A stretch of 48,204 nucleotides of DNA from Alistipes sp. (GCA_031285405.1 JAITWH010000009.1:1-48204); one strand, 5' to 3'. Shown: positions 16,667 through 26,176, counted from the stretch's first letter. Numbers and translations: made by a program. Notes: generated by a model from the letters alone, not told the origin.

Positions 16667-18538
16667 ATGAGCGACAAGATAAAACACGAGTGCGGAGTTG
16701 TACAGATCAGGCTGCGCAAGCCCCTGACCTACTTTCGGGAGAAGTACGGCGAGGGGTGGGCGCTGGGCAAACTGTGCCTGATGATGGAGAAGCAACACAA
16801 CCGCGGACAGGAGGGGGCGGGACTCGCCGTTGTCAGAACCGACGCTCCAGTGGGCGACGAGTATCTGTTCCGCGAACGGGCCTTGGGCAATCGCGCCATC
16901 CGCGAGGTGTTCGGCAGCATCAACGAGGCTCGGGCGCGTGCGCGCGTCGAGAAGGGGTGCGGCGGAGCTGTCCCGTTCGAGGGCGATCTGATGATGGGCC
17001 ACCTGAGGTACAGCACGGGCGGCTGCTCGGGCATCTCCTATGTGCATCCGTTTCTGAGACGCAGCAATTGGCGATGCCGCAACCTCGCGCTGGCCGGCAA
17101 CTTCAGCATGACCAACCTCGACGGACTGCTCAAAAGCATCGTCGCCGAGGGGCAGCACCCGCGCAACAGCGCCGACACGTTCATCCTGCTGGAGCAGTTG
17201 GGCAGTCTGTTGGACAGGCAGTGCGAGGGGCTCTACGATAAATATATGGCCGAGGGTCTGCGCAACGGCGAGCTGACCGACCGCGTGGAGAGCGAGCTCG
17301 ACATCGAGGCGTTGCTGCGCGAGGCGTCGAGCAATTGGGACGGCGGCTACATCATAACAGGTGTGACGGGCAGCGGCGAGGGCTTCACAATTCGCGACCC
17401 GTGGGGCATTCGCTCGGCCCACTACTACGTCGACGACGAGGTGGCGGTGCTGGCCTCCGAGAGGGCGGTCATCCAGACCACCATGAATCTGTCGACCGAC
17501 CAGGTGAACGAGCTGAAACCAGGCGAGGCGATCATCATGCGCAAGAGCGGCGCGGTGGAGCTGCGGCAGATCAATCCGCCGATCAATCCGCGTCCCTGCT
17601 CGTTCGAGAGGATATATTTTTCGCGCGGCACCGATGCCGACATCTATCGCGAACGCAAGGCGCTGGGGCGTTTCCTCGTGCCCGACATTCTCAAAGAGAT
17701 CGACGGCGACATCGACCATGCGGTATTCTCGTTCATTCCCAATACCGCCGAGGTTGCATGGTACGGCATGATCGAGGGGCTGGAGAGCCATCTCGACTCG
17801 CTGAAGGTGCAACGGCTCACGGCCCTCGGTTCCGACATCACCCCCGAGCAGATTCGCGAAATCGTCGGCCACAGGGTGCGCACCGAGAAGTTGGCGGTAA
17901 AAGATATCAAACTGCGTACCTTCATAGCCGAGGGAGTTGAGCGCAACGAGCTCGCGACCCACGTATACGACATAACCTACGACACCATCGTGCCGAACGA
18001 AGACTCGGTGGTGGTGATCGACGACAGCATAGTGAGGGGCACGACGCTCAAACGCAGCATCGTGAAGATACTGAGCCGCCTGAAGCCGCGCAAAATTGTG
18101 ATCGTGTCGTCGTCGCCACAGGTGCGCTATCCCGACTGCTACGGCATCGACATGTCGCGCATGGACGAGTTCATCGCCTTCAGCGCCGCCGTGTCGCTGC
18201 TGAGAGACGCCGGCCGCGAGTCGCTGCTGGACGAGGTGTACGCAAAGTGCAAGGCCTCGGAGAGCGCGCCCGACGGCGAACTCACGAACCACGTCAAGGA
18301 GATATACGACGGCTTCGACTACGAAGAGGTGAGCCGGCGAATAGCCGAGATGGTGACACCGGAGGATTGCGGATGCGAGGTGGGAGTGGTCTACCAGACG
18401 GTCGAAAAACTCGCCGAGGCGTGCCCCGCCAACGACGGCGACTGGTACTTCTCGGGCGACTATCCGACCCCGGGCGGAGTGCGAACCGTCAATCGAGCCT
18501 ACTCAAGGTGGTATGAAAAAAGTGTAAAGAAATCATAA
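16667..18538 (+). CDS. Long PurF-like amidophosphoribosyltransferase
   Basis: This 623-residue protein has an N-terminal class II glutamine amidotransferase domain. The nucleophile is Cys9 (HECGVV), so a short propeptide would be removed, and HLRYST is the substrate-binding motif. The C-terminal phosphoribosyltransferase domain carries the PRPP loop VVIDDSIVRGTT at about 450-461. It is about 120 residues longer than ordinary PurF (about 470-505). Long PurF paralogues occur in Bacteroidetes, so a canonical PurF may exist elsewhere. The textbook reaction is glutamine + PRPP to phosphoribosylamine. It is 5 bp upstream of a NagB-like gene, which points to amino-sugar or ammonia metabolism, but the true acceptor is unknown. 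Confidence 0.88.
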   Translation: MSDKIKHECGVVQIRLRKPLTYFREKYGEGWALGKLCLMMEKQHNRGQEGAGLAVVRTDAPVGDEYLFRERALGNRAIREVFGSINEARARARVEKGCGGAVPFEGDLMMGHLRYSTGGCSGISYVHPFLRRSNWRCRNLALAGNFSMTNLDGLLKSIVAEGQHPRNSADTFILLEQLGSLLDRQCEGLYDKYMAEGLRNGELTDRVESELDIEALLREASSNWDGGYIITGVTGSGEGFTIRDPWGIRSAHYYVDDEVAVLASERAVIQTTMNLSTDQVNELKPGEAIIMRKSGAVELRQINPPINPRPCSFERIYFSRGTDADIYRERKALGRFLVPDILKEIDGDIDHAVFSFIPNTAEVAWYGMIEGLESHLDSLKVQRLTALGSDITPEQIREIVGHRVRTEKLAVKDIKLRTFIAEGVERNELATHVYDITYDTIVPNEDSVVVIDDSIVRGTTLKRSIVKILSRLKPRKIVIVSSSPQVRYPDCYGIDMSRMDEFIAFSAAVSLLRDAGRESLLDEVYAKCKASESAPDGELTNHVKEIYDGFDYEEVSRRIAEMVTPEDCGCEVGVVYQTVEKLAEACPANDGDWYFSGDYPTPGGVRTVNRAYSRWYEKSVKKS

Positions 18539-18543
18539 GAGCT

Positions 18544-20496
18544 ATGAAAGACAACTATCAACTTCCGAGTGAAGGCGGGCTGATCGCGGGGGCCGACCCC
18601 GAGGACATGATCAGCCGCTGGGAAAAGATTCGCACCCGCGTGGTCGCCACCGAGAGCGAGGGCGCGGCCCACATCGCCGACACCATCGCGGCCGAGATCG
18701 AGTCGAGGCGCGCCAAGGGGCAGGGCTACGTGCTCGCGCTCACGACGGGTCGTTCGCCCGTGGGGGTGTATCGCAGTCTGGTCGAGAAACACCGCCGCGG
18801 CGAGGTGAGCTTCGAGAGGGTGGTGGTCTTCGGCATGGACGAGCTCTATCCGATCCTGCCCGAGCATCGCAACAGCCGCGCGTACAGGCTGCGCGACGAG
18901 TTCCTGAACCACATCGACATCCGGCCCGAAAATGTCCACACCATCGACGCCACCATCCCCGCCGCCGCCGTTTCGGCATACTGCCGCGAGTGGGAGGCAC
19001 GCATCGCCGAGGCCGGGGGCATCGACATGGCGCTGTTCGGAGTGGGCTCGGCCGGCGAGGTTGTCTACAACGAGTCGGGAACGTTTTTCAATTCCCATAC
19101 CCGTCTGGTGGCCATGTCCAACGCGTCGCGCAAGAGGGTGGCCGACGACTTCTACGGTCTCGACGGAGCGCCCTCGAAGGCGATCACCATGGGCATCGGC
19201 ACGATCCTGGGCGCACGCCGCATCGTCATCCCCGCGTGGGGCGAGGGCAAGAGCGGAATCATTGCCCGCATAGTCGAGGGCGACATCACCCCCGAGACTC
19301 CCGCGAGCTATCTGCAAAGCCACCCCGCGCTCGAAGTTGTGGTCGACCGCAACGCCGCCGAGGGGCTCACCCGTTTCAAAACGCCGTGGCTGGTCGGCAC
19401 GTGCGACTGGACCCCAAAGTTCATCCGCAAGGCGGTGATCTGGCTCAGCCAAAAGGTGGGCAAGCCGGTGCTGAAACTTACCTATAAAGATTACACCGAC
19501 CACTCGCTGGGCCAGCTGTTGGACAGCGCCGGCACGTTCGACGCCGTCAATATCAAGGTCTTCAACGACCTGCAACACACCATCACCGGATGGCCGGGCG
19601 GCAAACCCAACGCCGACGACACTACACGCCCCGAGAGGTCGAATCCGTTCCCCAAGCGGGTGATCATATTCTCGCCCCATCCCGACGACGACGTCATCTC
19701 GATGGGCGGAACTTTCTGCCGTCTGGTCGAACAGGGTCACGACGTGCATGTGGCCTACGAAACCTCTGGCAACTTCGCCGTCTACGACGACATGGTGCTG
19801 ATGACGTTGGACACCGCGCGCGAGTGCGGATTACCCAACCGCTACGACGAGGTCAAGGCGCTCATCGCCTCGAAGAGGAACGGCGAGCCCGAACCTGTCG
19901 AACTGCGAGCCCTCAAGTCGGGCATCCGTCGCGGCGAGGCCAAGGCCGCCTGCCGTGAGTTCGGTCTCGACGACGCCACCCACTGTCACTTCCTCAACCT
20001 GCCGTTCTACGAGACGGGCGGACTCAAGAAGGGCGAGCTGACCCAGGCCGACATCGACATCATCGTGAAACTGCTGCGCGAGTATGAGCCCCATCAGATC
20101 TACGCCGCCGGCGACCTCTCCGACCCTCACGGCACCCACCGCGTGTGCATCGAGGCGGTGCTGGGCGCCCTCAAAGTTTGCAAAAACGACGCATGGATCG
20201 AGGAGTGCAACCTGTGGCTGTATCGCGGCGCGTGGCAGGAGTGGGATCTCGACATGGTCGACATGGCCGTGCCGCTGAGCCCCGACGAGGTGGTCAAGAA
20301 GCGTCACGCCATCTATCGCCACATCTCGCAGAAGGATATCGTGCCCTTCCCGGGCGAGGACACCCGCGAGTTCTGGCAACGCGCCGAAGATCGCACCCAG
20401 CACACCGCCAAGGTCTACGACGCCCTCGGCATGGCCGAGTATCAGGCCATCGAAGTGTTTGTGAAACTTAAAGCAAATCAATTCATAAAACAATGA
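18544..20496 (+). CDS. Fusion of a NagB-like domain (altered active site) and a PIG-L/LmbE deacetylase domain
   Basis: The 650-residue protein has two domains. Residues about 25-300 match glucosamine-6-phosphate deaminase: [13 protein letters not shown], then [11 protein letters not shown] with the conserved Asp99. Residues about 370-640 match PIG-L/LmbE zinc deacetylases, with [14 protein letters not shown] (about 376-389) and DPHGTHR (about 527-533). Related NagB-PIG-L fusions are common in Bacteroidetes. The odd point is residues 166-178, [13 protein letters not shown], where NagB enzymes have [13 protein letters not shown]. The catalytic Asp and His that assist ring opening are replaced by Ala and Glu. 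Deaminase activity is therefore doubtful, while the deacetylase metal motifs look intact. It overlaps the downstream canonical nagB. Confidence 0.88.
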   Translation: MKDNYQLPSEGGLIAGADPEDMISRWEKIRTRVVATESEGAAHIADTIAAEIESRRAKGQGYVLALTTGRSPVGVYRSLVEKHRRGEVSFERVVVFGMDELYPILPEHRNSRAYRLRDEFLNHIDIRPENVHTIDATIPAAAVSAYCREWEARIAEAGGIDMALFGVGSAGEVVYNESGTFFNSHTRLVAMSNASRKRVADDFYGLDGAPSKAITMGIGTILGARRIVIPAWGEGKSGIIARIVEGDITPETPASYLQSHPALEVVVDRNAAEGLTRFKTPWLVGTCDWTPKFIRKAVIWLSQKVGKPVLKLTYKDYTDHSLGQLLDSAGTFDAVNIKVFNDLQHTITGWPGGKPNADDTTRPERSNPFPKRVIIFSPHPDDDVISMGGTFCRLVEQGHDVHVAYETSGNFAVYDDMVLMTLDTARECGLPNRYDEVKALIASKRNGEPEPVELRALKSGIRRGEAKAACREFGLDDATHCHFLNLPFYETGGLKKGELTQADIDIIVKLLREYEPHQIYAAGDLSDPHGTHRVCIEAVLGALKVCKNDAWIEECNLWLYRGAWQEWDLDMVDMAVPLSPDEVVKKRHAIYRHISQKDIVPFPGEDTREFWQRAEDRTQHTAKVYDALGMAEYQAIEVFVKLKANQFIKQ

Positions 20497-21278
20497 GACT
20501 TTTAATACAGGACAACGCCGCCGGAGTAGCCGCATGGGCCGCACGGCACATAGCCGAAAAGATCAACGCCCACCGCGGGCCGCGCCCGTTCGTGTTGGGT
20601 CTGCCCACCGGATCGACCCCGCTGGCGACCTACGCCGAGCTGATAAAGATGCACAAGGCGGGCAAGGTGTCGTTCGCCAATGTCGTGACCTTTAATATGG
20701 ACGAGTACGTCGGCCTGCCCGAGGATCACCCCGAGAGCTATCACACCTTCATGCGCAAGAACTTCTTCAGTCAGGTCGACGTCAAGCCCGAGAATGTGAA
20801 CATCCTCGACGGCAACGCCCCCGACCTGGTGAAGGAGTGCGCCGACTACGAGGCACGCATCGAGGCCGCCGGCGGGATCGACCTGTTCATGGGCGGGGTG
20901 GGCAACGACGGCCACATCGCCTTCAACGAACCCTTCTCGTCGCTCTCGTCGCGCACCCGCATCAAGAGCCTCACCGAGGACACCGTCATCGCCAACGCAC
21001 GATTCTTCGGCGGCGACACGTCGCTGGTTCCTCGCACAGCTCTGACCGTCGGTGTGGCCACGATTCTGTCGTCGCGCGAGGTGATGATCCTCGCCACGGG
21101 CTACGCCAAGGCGCGCGCCGTGCAGCAGGGAGTCGAGGGTGCCTACAACCACTCGTGGACGATCACCGGCCTTCAGGTTCACCCGCACGCGATTCTGGTT
21201 GTCGACGACCCCGCCGCCACCGAACTCAAAGTCTCGACCTTCCGCTACTTCAAGGATATTGAGAAAGGGAATCTGTAA
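20493..21278 (+). CDS. nagB: Glucosamine-6-phosphate deaminase
   Basis: The 261-residue product converts glucosamine 6-phosphate to fructose 6-phosphate and ammonia in the cytoplasm. All key motifs are present: [12 protein letters not shown] (phosphate site), FNMDEYVG (Asp70), [14 protein letters not shown] (Asp139, His141, Glu146) and SSRTRIKSL. Length is close to E. coli NagB (266). The start ATG overlaps the stop of the fusion gene (ATGA), so translation is probably coupled. A strong hairpin follows 24 bp downstream and ends the operon. Confidence 0.96.
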   Translation: MRLLIQDNAAGVAAWAARHIAEKINAHRGPRPFVLGLPTGSTPLATYAELIKMHKAGKVSFANVVTFNMDEYVGLPEDHPESYHTFMRKNFFSQVDVKPENVNILDGNAPDLVKECADYEARIEAAGGIDLFMGGVGNDGHIAFNEPFSSLSSRTRIKSLTEDTVIANARFFGGDTSLVPRTALTVGVATILSSREVMILATGYAKARAVQQGVEGAYNHSWTITGLQVHPHAILVVDDPAATELKVSTFRYFKDIEKGNL

Positions 21279-21301
21279 TTTTTTTTCGCCACTACAGAAT
21301 A

Positions 21302-21340
21302 CACAGCAGCCGCTCCCCAGGAGCGGCTGCTGTGATTTAT
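21302..21340. terminator. Bidirectional hairpin terminator between nagB and a convergent gene
   Basis: A perfect 15-bp stem (21302-21316 with 21320-21334) with a 3-nt loop lies between two convergent genes. The T tract is short on the plus strand. On the minus strand T-rich sequence comes about 20 bp later. Confidence 0.8.
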
Positions 21341-21354
21341 CTACAACCCTCGTC

Positions 21355-21834
21355 TTACCAAAGGTTGAAATCGTTAGCCGTAGGAGGTATAAACTCCGTT
21401 TTGTGTCTCGACAGGCAGCACAATATGTACGGATATCTGACCTCGAAAGTTCGGCTCGCCCCTCTTTGATCTTTTACCTCAAAGATGCAAAACAGGTGAC
21501 CCTCATTTTCATCATATACCGACGGGTTGCACTCAAGCGTTATGGTATGGCCGTCGATTTCGACCTTGAACATATCGTCTTTGTAATCCCTCTCCATTGA
21601 ACGGCCATCCGATTTACCCGATCCGATATTAACCCGTTCGGGATAAACAATGTAATATCCACCGTTGCCAGAAGTTATCCGAATAGTGTTGACAGGGCGG
21701 TTCGGATAGAGAGTAACAACATACTTGTCGAGTTCGAGAGGGATTACAGGCTCCTCGACGGGTTCGCTGCCACATCCCGAAAGAGAAAAGACAAGACACA
21801 GCACACTCAAAGCAGATGTGACTGATTTTATCAT
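21355..21834 (-). CDS. Lipoprotein of unknown function
   Basis: The product has 159 residues with a lipoprotein signal, LVFSLSGC (Cys20). I chose the ATG at 21834 because it places the signal at the N-terminus. The mature part has repeated short beta-like segments (KYVVTLYPNRPVNTIRI, ITLECNPSVYDENEG) and ends in NDFNLW. I recognise no family. It is a single gene convergent with the nagB operon and has its own -7 box upstream. It is richer in A and T than the flanking operons. Confidence 0.75.
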   Translation of the reverse strand: MIKSVTSALSVLCLVFSLSGCGSEPVEEPVIPLELDKYVVTLYPNRPVNTIRITSGNGGYYIVYPERVNIGSGKSDGRSMERDYKDDMFKVEIDGHTITLECNPSVYDENEGHLFCIFEVKDQRGASRTFEVRYPYILCCLSRHKTEFIPPTANDFNLW

Positions 21835-21864
21835 AAAAACGAGTGTTTGAAATGGTTTGTCCGG

Positions 21865-21895
21865 CAAAGGTAAACAATTTATTTCAACCACCAAG
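21865..21895 (-). promoter_or_regulatory. Promoter of the lipoprotein gene
   Basis: The minus strand reads TACCTTTG at 21872-21865, with a TTGG word about 19 bp upstream near 21894-21891. It lies inside the 3' end of trmB, 31 bp before the start codon. Confidence 0.5.
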
Positions 21896-22591
21896 CCCAA
21901 ACCGCAGATAGGTAATAGGCTTGCCCTCGTCCAGAAACCGCCTCTCGTAGGCAGTCTTGATCGTCAACAAGGAGTCGGTTTCAGCAAGCCCCCCACCAGC
22001 TTTCCCACCATAGATATCCGCCGAGGCAACAAACAACGGCAACCCCGCGGCGGCAATAACTCGAAGAGTGTAGTCATGCAGCTCACGCGAGTCGGTCTTA
22101 AGATGTATGACGCCCCCGGGCGCCAAAAACCGCGCATAGTTAGCCAGAAAAACGGGCGAAGTAAGCCGCTTCTTCTCGCGCCCCTTTTTGAGCTGCGGAT
22201 CGGGAAACGTGATCCAAATTTCGGACACCTCCCCTGCACCGAAAAACGACTCGATGAACTCGATGCGCGTGCGCAGAAATCCCACGTTTGCCATCCCCAT
22301 CTCGGTCGCCGTCTTGGCCCCGCGCCACATCCGCGCACCCTTGATGTCGATGCCGATGTGGTTGCGGTCGGGATGCGCCGCGCCCAACCCCACCGTGTAC
22401 TCGCCGCGTCCGCACCCAAGTTCAAGCACGATCGGTCGCTCAGCTCCGGCGGGATCGCGCCGCCCGAAAAAATCGTCGGCCCATCGCCCCTTCAGCGGAT
22501 GGTCGCGTCGAAATATGTCGTCGAAGTCGGGTTGAACAAGGTTGTCGAACGTGAGGTTTTCGGCGAATTTTCGCAGTTTATCTTTTCCCAT
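21884..22591 (-). CDS. trmB: tRNA (guanine-N7-)-methyltransferase
   Basis: The product has 235 residues. It methylates G46 in the variable loop of tRNAs using S-adenosylmethionine. The SAM site is VLELGCGRGEYT, followed by HIGIDIKGARMW, the family motif ITFPDPQLKKGREKKRL, and a C-terminal TDSRELHDY. The ATG at 22591 (MGKDKLRKF) is the likely start; extending upstream would need TTG. It overlaps the end of the gldH-like gene by 14 bp, so gldH-like and trmB form a unit with ricT upstream. Confidence 0.95.
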   Translation of the reverse strand: MGKDKLRKFAENLTFDNLVQPDFDDIFRRDHPLKGRWADDFFGRRDPAGAERPIVLELGCGRGEYTVGLGAAHPDRNHIGIDIKGARMWRGAKTATEMGMANVGFLRTRIEFIESFFGAGEVSEIWITFPDPQLKKGREKKRLTSPVFLANYARFLAPGGVIHLKTDSRELHDYTLRVIAAAGLPLFVASADIYGGKAGGGLAETDSLLTIKTAYERRFLDEGKPITYLRFGLGG

Positions 22592-23081
22592 TTTTTGTGA
22601 TTTCAATTGAAGAACTCCAGATTCCGGCGACGGGCCGCAGCGGCGAAACGGTGAACCGGTAGTCGCCCACCTCGTCGAAACGAAACTCGCTGTGCAACCG
22701 CGTGACGGTCTCGTGCAGCCGGCTCGCCTGCGCGGCGGTGACGTCGATCGCGACGTCGACCACCTCCTGCGTTCGCGCGCCCGACGGCGCCATCCGCTCG
22801 ACGATGAGCGTGTTGTGCCGCGGCCACACCTCGACGCTGTGCCTCAACGCGAGGTCAATGTCCCTGAGAGTCAGCGTGTCCGAGTTGCTGTATGTCACAC
22901 TCACCGCGCCTCGCCACTCCGTCGGCGACACGTCGGCCACCATCGCCTCGCCGCGCGCCTCGCCCGTCACACCTGACGCGCTCGACACGCCGCCCGACCC
23001 GCAACTCACGACGCAGCCCGCCAACCCAACGAGCGCAACCGCTCTCAAAGCCGCCGCCCTCAATATAGCGGGGAGTCTCAT
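22578..23081 (-). CDS. gldH: GldH-like lipoprotein
   Basis: The 167-residue product has a lipoprotein signal (GLAGC, Cys23). A pattern typical of GldH follows: WRGAVSVTYSNSDTL, a central LRH, FDEVGDYRFTVSPLRPVAGIWS, then a final hydrophobic strand. GldH was defined in gliding Flavobacterium, but homologues occur in non-motile Bacteroidales beside the PSP1/RicT gene, as here (ATGA overlap with ricT upstream). The family assignment rests on this pattern and synteny. The cell role outside gliding species is not established. Confidence 0.65.
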   Translation of the reverse strand: MRLPAILRAAALRAVALVGLAGCVVSCGSGGVSSASGVTGEARGEAMVADVSPTEWRGAVSVTYSNSDTLTLRDIDLALRHSVEVWPRHNTLIVERMAPSGARTQEVVDVAIDVTAAQASRLHETVTRLHSEFRFDEVGDYRFTVSPLRPVAGIWSSSIEITKNGKR

Positions 23082-24658
23082 TTTTCGCCGCCGCCCTTAT
23101 TCTCGCCGCCACCTCGATTTTCCCCGCCTCTGTTCTCGCCGCCACCTCTGTTGTTTTCACCTCGCGGGCGCGGCGGCCGCTGCGAACGATTTCGATTGCC
23201 GCGACTCTGATTATCCCGATTCTGATTTTGCCCCTCGCGATTCTGCCCATCACGACTCTGCCCCTCGCGATTTTGCCCCTGCCCCTCACGAGGTCTCTCA
23301 TCCCGCGACCTCGGAGGCCTCGAAGACTGCTGACGAGACTCCCCGGAACCCTGACGCTGCTCACCCCGCGAGTCACGATCACGATTACGACTGTCTCGAT
23401 TGTCACGGTTATCCCGACGCCCCTCACCGCCACCATCGCGAGAACCATCCCGACCACCACCATCGCGAGAACCATCACGCCCCCCCCGTCCACGACGCCG
23501 ACCGCCACCTTCACCACGATTCCTGTCGAAACGTGTGATGCTCTCCTCGCCAACCATGTTGACAAACGAGGGCTCATCTTCGACCGAGTGAGCAGGCGCA
23601 ATGCCCGCGATCGTCGCAGGCTTGTTGCCTCGGCGATTGGCGTCGACAATCTCGCGCACCTTGTCGGTAGTGAGCACAACGCTCCCCACGGCAGCCCCCT
23701 TGACTGTCGAAAAACTCATCGTGCCACGCAGCACATCGCTCGACACCAACCAGTAGTCGCCATCCAACGCCTGCAACGGCCCGTTAACCCGAGGCTGCGA
23801 TTTGCGCGCGTCAAGATACGCATCGAGTTCGTACGCCAGACAACACTTCAGCTTGCAGCACTGCCCGGCCAACTTTTGCGGGTTGAGCGATATGTCCTGC
23901 GTGCGCGCGGCACCGGTGGTGACCGAGTTGAAGTTGGCGATCCACGACGTGCAGCACAATTCGCGTCCGCACGACCCGAGTCCGCCGATGCGCCCCGCCT
24001 CCTGCCTCGCGCCGATCTGTTTCATCTCGACCTTGATGCCGAACTCGCTCGCAAACACCTTTATCAGCTCGCGGAAGTCGACCCGCCCGTCGGCGATGTA
24101 GTAGAATATCGCCTTGATCCTGTCGCCCTGATACTCGACGTCGCCAATCTTCATATCCAACTTCAGATCCTTCGCAATGCGTCGCGAACGTATCATCGTC
24201 TCGTGTTCGAGCGCGATCGCCTCCTGCCACTTGGCAATGTCGTACGGCTTGGCCTTGCGATAGATTGCGCGGAACTCGCCGTTCTGGGGAGAAAAACCTG
24301 TGCGCTTCATCTGCCGAGCCACCATGTCGCCGGTGAGCGACACGATGCCGATGTCGTGCCCCGGCGACGCCTCGACCGCAACGATGTCGCCCGCCTTCAG
24401 CGGCAGTTCGTGGATATTTTTGTAGTACCCGCGTCGGGTGTTCTTGAACCTCACCTCGAAGATGTCGGTGGGCGCACCGGTGGGGTAGGCGGCCAACCAG
24501 TCGGTCTCGTGGAGCTTGAAGCAGCCCTCGCAAACGTATGCTCCAATCTCGTTGCCTTCCCCTGCGCTATTTAATCCGCCGTCGGCGTTCCGACCACAGA
24601 ATACGCATCCGCGGCTCATATCCAACCGACACTCTTTACTATTATGATTGCAACTCAT
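23078..24658 (-). CDS. ricT: PSP1-domain protein (RicT/YaaT family) with long R/G/N/Q-rich tail
   Basis: About 526 residues from the ATG at 24658 (MSCNHNSKE). The core (about 30-330) has VRFKNTRRGYYKN, VAVEASPGHDIG, IGARQEAGRIGGLG, GRELCCTSW and KLKCCLAYELDAY, the conserved features of PSP1/RicT proteins including the cysteine clusters. In Bacillus, RicT acts with RicA and RicF in RNA-maturation complexes; the Bacteroidetes role is not settled. From about residue 376 the protein becomes a 150-residue low-complexity tail of Arg, Gly, Asp, Asn, Gln and Glu with repeats such as REGQ, RDG and GGGEN. Such tails often bind RNA. The gene leads a unit with gldH and trmB. Confidence 0.88.
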   Translation of the reverse strand: MSCNHNSKECRLDMSRGCVFCGRNADGGLNSAGEGNEIGAYVCEGCFKLHETDWLAAYPTGAPTDIFEVRFKNTRRGYYKNIHELPLKAGDIVAVEASPGHDIGIVSLTGDMVARQMKRTGFSPQNGEFRAIYRKAKPYDIAKWQEAIALEHETMIRSRRIAKDLKLDMKIGDVEYQGDRIKAIFYYIADGRVDFRELIKVFASEFGIKVEMKQIGARQEAGRIGGLGSCGRELCCTSWIANFNSVTTGAARTQDISLNPQKLAGQCCKLKCCLAYELDAYLDARKSQPRVNGPLQALDGDYWLVSSDVLRGTMSFSTVKGAAVGSVVLTTDKVREIVDANRRGNKPATIAGIAPAHSVEDEPSFVNMVGEESITRFDRNRGEGGGRRRGRGGRDGSRDGGGRDGSRDGGGEGRRDNRDNRDSRNRDRDSRGEQRQGSGESRQQSSRPPRSRDERPREGQGQNREGQSRDGQNREGQNQNRDNQSRGNRNRSQRPPRPRGENNRGGGENRGGENRGGGENKGGGEK

Positions 24659-24681
24659 GATTTTATAAGGTAAGTATTGTG

Positions 24682-24689
24682 CAAAGATA
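24682..24689 (-). promoter_or_regulatory. -7 promoter box of ricT
   Basis: The minus strand reads TATCTTTG, a perfect TAnnTTTG match, 24 bp before the ricT start. No well-spaced -33 box is apparent. Confidence 0.5.
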
Positions 24690-24732
24690 CACATTTTAAA
24701 AGCAATTTCGGGCGACACGATAAAAATAGGCA

Positions 24733-24776
24733 CTATAACTAAAAACTTAGTTATATAACTAAGTTTTTAGTTATAG
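24733..24776. repeat. Palindromic repeat copy 1 (perfect 44-bp palindrome)
   Basis: The sequence from 24733 to 24776 equals its own reverse complement over all 44 bases. Its core is TTAGTTATATAACTAA and its ends are CTATAACTAA/TTAGTTATAG. It lies 16 bp beyond the stop of the MATE exporter gene. Three related copies follow at 26235, 29128 and 30212. Confidence 0.9.
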
Positions 24777-24792
24777 CATCAAAAAACCTAAA

Positions 24793-26142
24793 TCAAAGAG
24801 AAGAACTCCCCCGCTCAAGCCGGGCAACAATACGCCGAAAGCGAGCGATAAGAAGAACGGAGGCGGAGAACAGCCCGAAGACAAAACCCACCCAGAGCCC
24901 CTGAGGCCCCCAGCCCAGCACAAAGGCAAACAGATAGCCCACCGGAAGGTTGATAATGATGTAGGAGACAAGCGCCACAAGCGAAGTCACCTTAACATCC
25001 TGCATGCCGCGCAGAATGCAAAGCGAGGTCGACTGCAACCCGTCGAAGACCTGAAATATCGCAACCAGAATAAGCAGCCCCCCCGCAATCTCGATCACCG
25101 CCGGATCGGTCGTGAAGATCCTCGGCAGCAGATGACGACATGTGATGAACACCAACGCCATCACCACGTTCCACACCACCCCGATGCGCCACGAACTGTG
25201 CGCGATGCGACGAATGGCGGCAAAGTCGTTCAACCCATAGGCATGACTCACCCGAATTGTCGACGCCGAGCCGATGCTAAGCACGATCAGAAACGCCATG
25301 TTGCAGATCAGAATCGCCACCTGATTGGCGGCCAGAGCCTCCGTCCCCAACCACCCCATCATGATGCCCGTGATGGCGAACGCACCCCCTTCGAGGGTCA
25401 TCTGCAGCGAGATTGGAAATCCCACCGCCAGCAGCGTCATCACCCGCTCGCCCGACCAGTTGGCGCGATGGTAGAACGACAGGTAGCGCCTGTACGAGCT
25501 GTTCCACACGAAATATCCGATCACCATCACCGGCATCATCGAGCGCGAGATGAGAGTCGCCAGACCCGCCCCCTCGGCACCCATCGCCGGAAAGCCCAGG
25601 TTGCCGTAGATGAACACCCAGTTGAGGCCGATGTTGAGAGCGTTGCAGATAATCGTCACCACCATCTCGACCCGCGTGTTGCCCACCCCTTCCAGAAACT
25701 GCCGAAACGAGAAGAAGAGCATCAGCGGAATGATGCTCCAGGCCAGATACCTATAATAAGGAGTGCCGGCGGCGATAACCTCGGCGGGTTGGTTCATGTA
25801 TGGAAACAGCTGAATGATCGACATCTGCGCCACGCAGATCAACATCCCGATCAGCGTGAAGAGCGCCACGGAGTTCTGAAGTATCTGCGCCGACGAGCGG
25901 TGCCGGCCCTGTGCGTAGAGCTCGCCCACCAACGGGGTGCTCCCCATCGCCAGCCCCAGCCCGAAGATAAACAGAAAGAAAAACACATTGCCCCCGAACG
26001 CCACCCCCGCCAAAGGCACGGCCCCCAGATGCCCCACCATCGCGTTGTCGACGATCTGCACGACCAACTGCCCGACCTGCGTGAGCGCGATCGGGAGTGC
26101 AAGACGCAGCGTCTTGGGATATTCCGCCTTCAGTGAGTTCAT
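24793..26142 (-). CDS. MATE-family multidrug/cation exporter (NorM-like)
   Basis: This 449-residue integral membrane protein has about 12 transmembrane segments in two six-helix halves. Signature stretches are LPIALTQVGQLVVQIVDNAMVGHLG at the N-terminus, FLEGVGNTR after helix 5, and GLNWVFIYGN. MATE proteins export drugs or metabolites in exchange for Na+ or H+. A sodium-coupled type would fit the Na+ pump encoded nearby, but the ion is not determined from sequence. It is a single gene with its own -7 box and a palindromic repeat at each end. Confidence 0.92.
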   Translation of the reverse strand: MNSLKAEYPKTLRLALPIALTQVGQLVVQIVDNAMVGHLGAVPLAGVAFGGNVFFFLFIFGLGLAMGSTPLVGELYAQGRHRSSAQILQNSVALFTLIGMLICVAQMSIIQLFPYMNQPAEVIAAGTPYYRYLAWSIIPLMLFFSFRQFLEGVGNTRVEMVVTIICNALNIGLNWVFIYGNLGFPAMGAEGAGLATLISRSMMPVMVIGYFVWNSSYRRYLSFYHRANWSGERVMTLLAVGFPISLQMTLEGGAFAITGIMMGWLGTEALAANQVAILICNMAFLIVLSIGSASTIRVSHAYGLNDFAAIRRIAHSSWRIGVVWNVVMALVFITCRHLLPRIFTTDPAVIEIAGGLLILVAIFQVFDGLQSTSLCILRGMQDVKVTSLVALVSYIIINLPVGYLFAFVLGWGPQGLWVGFVFGLFSASVLLIARFRRIVARLERGSSSL

Positions 26143-26176
26143 AATCCGGAAAGTGGTATTGCAAATTACGGGCCGG

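Noticed and set aside
16649-18292. A 547-codon minus-strand open frame opposite the purF-like gene
   Set aside because: The opposite frame has the amidotransferase and PRPP motifs. This one has none and no plausible start context.
23228-24574. A 448-codon plus-strand frame opposite ricT
   Set aside because: Its Thr/Pro/Ile-rich start is the complement of the low-complexity tail of RicT, and it has no domain.
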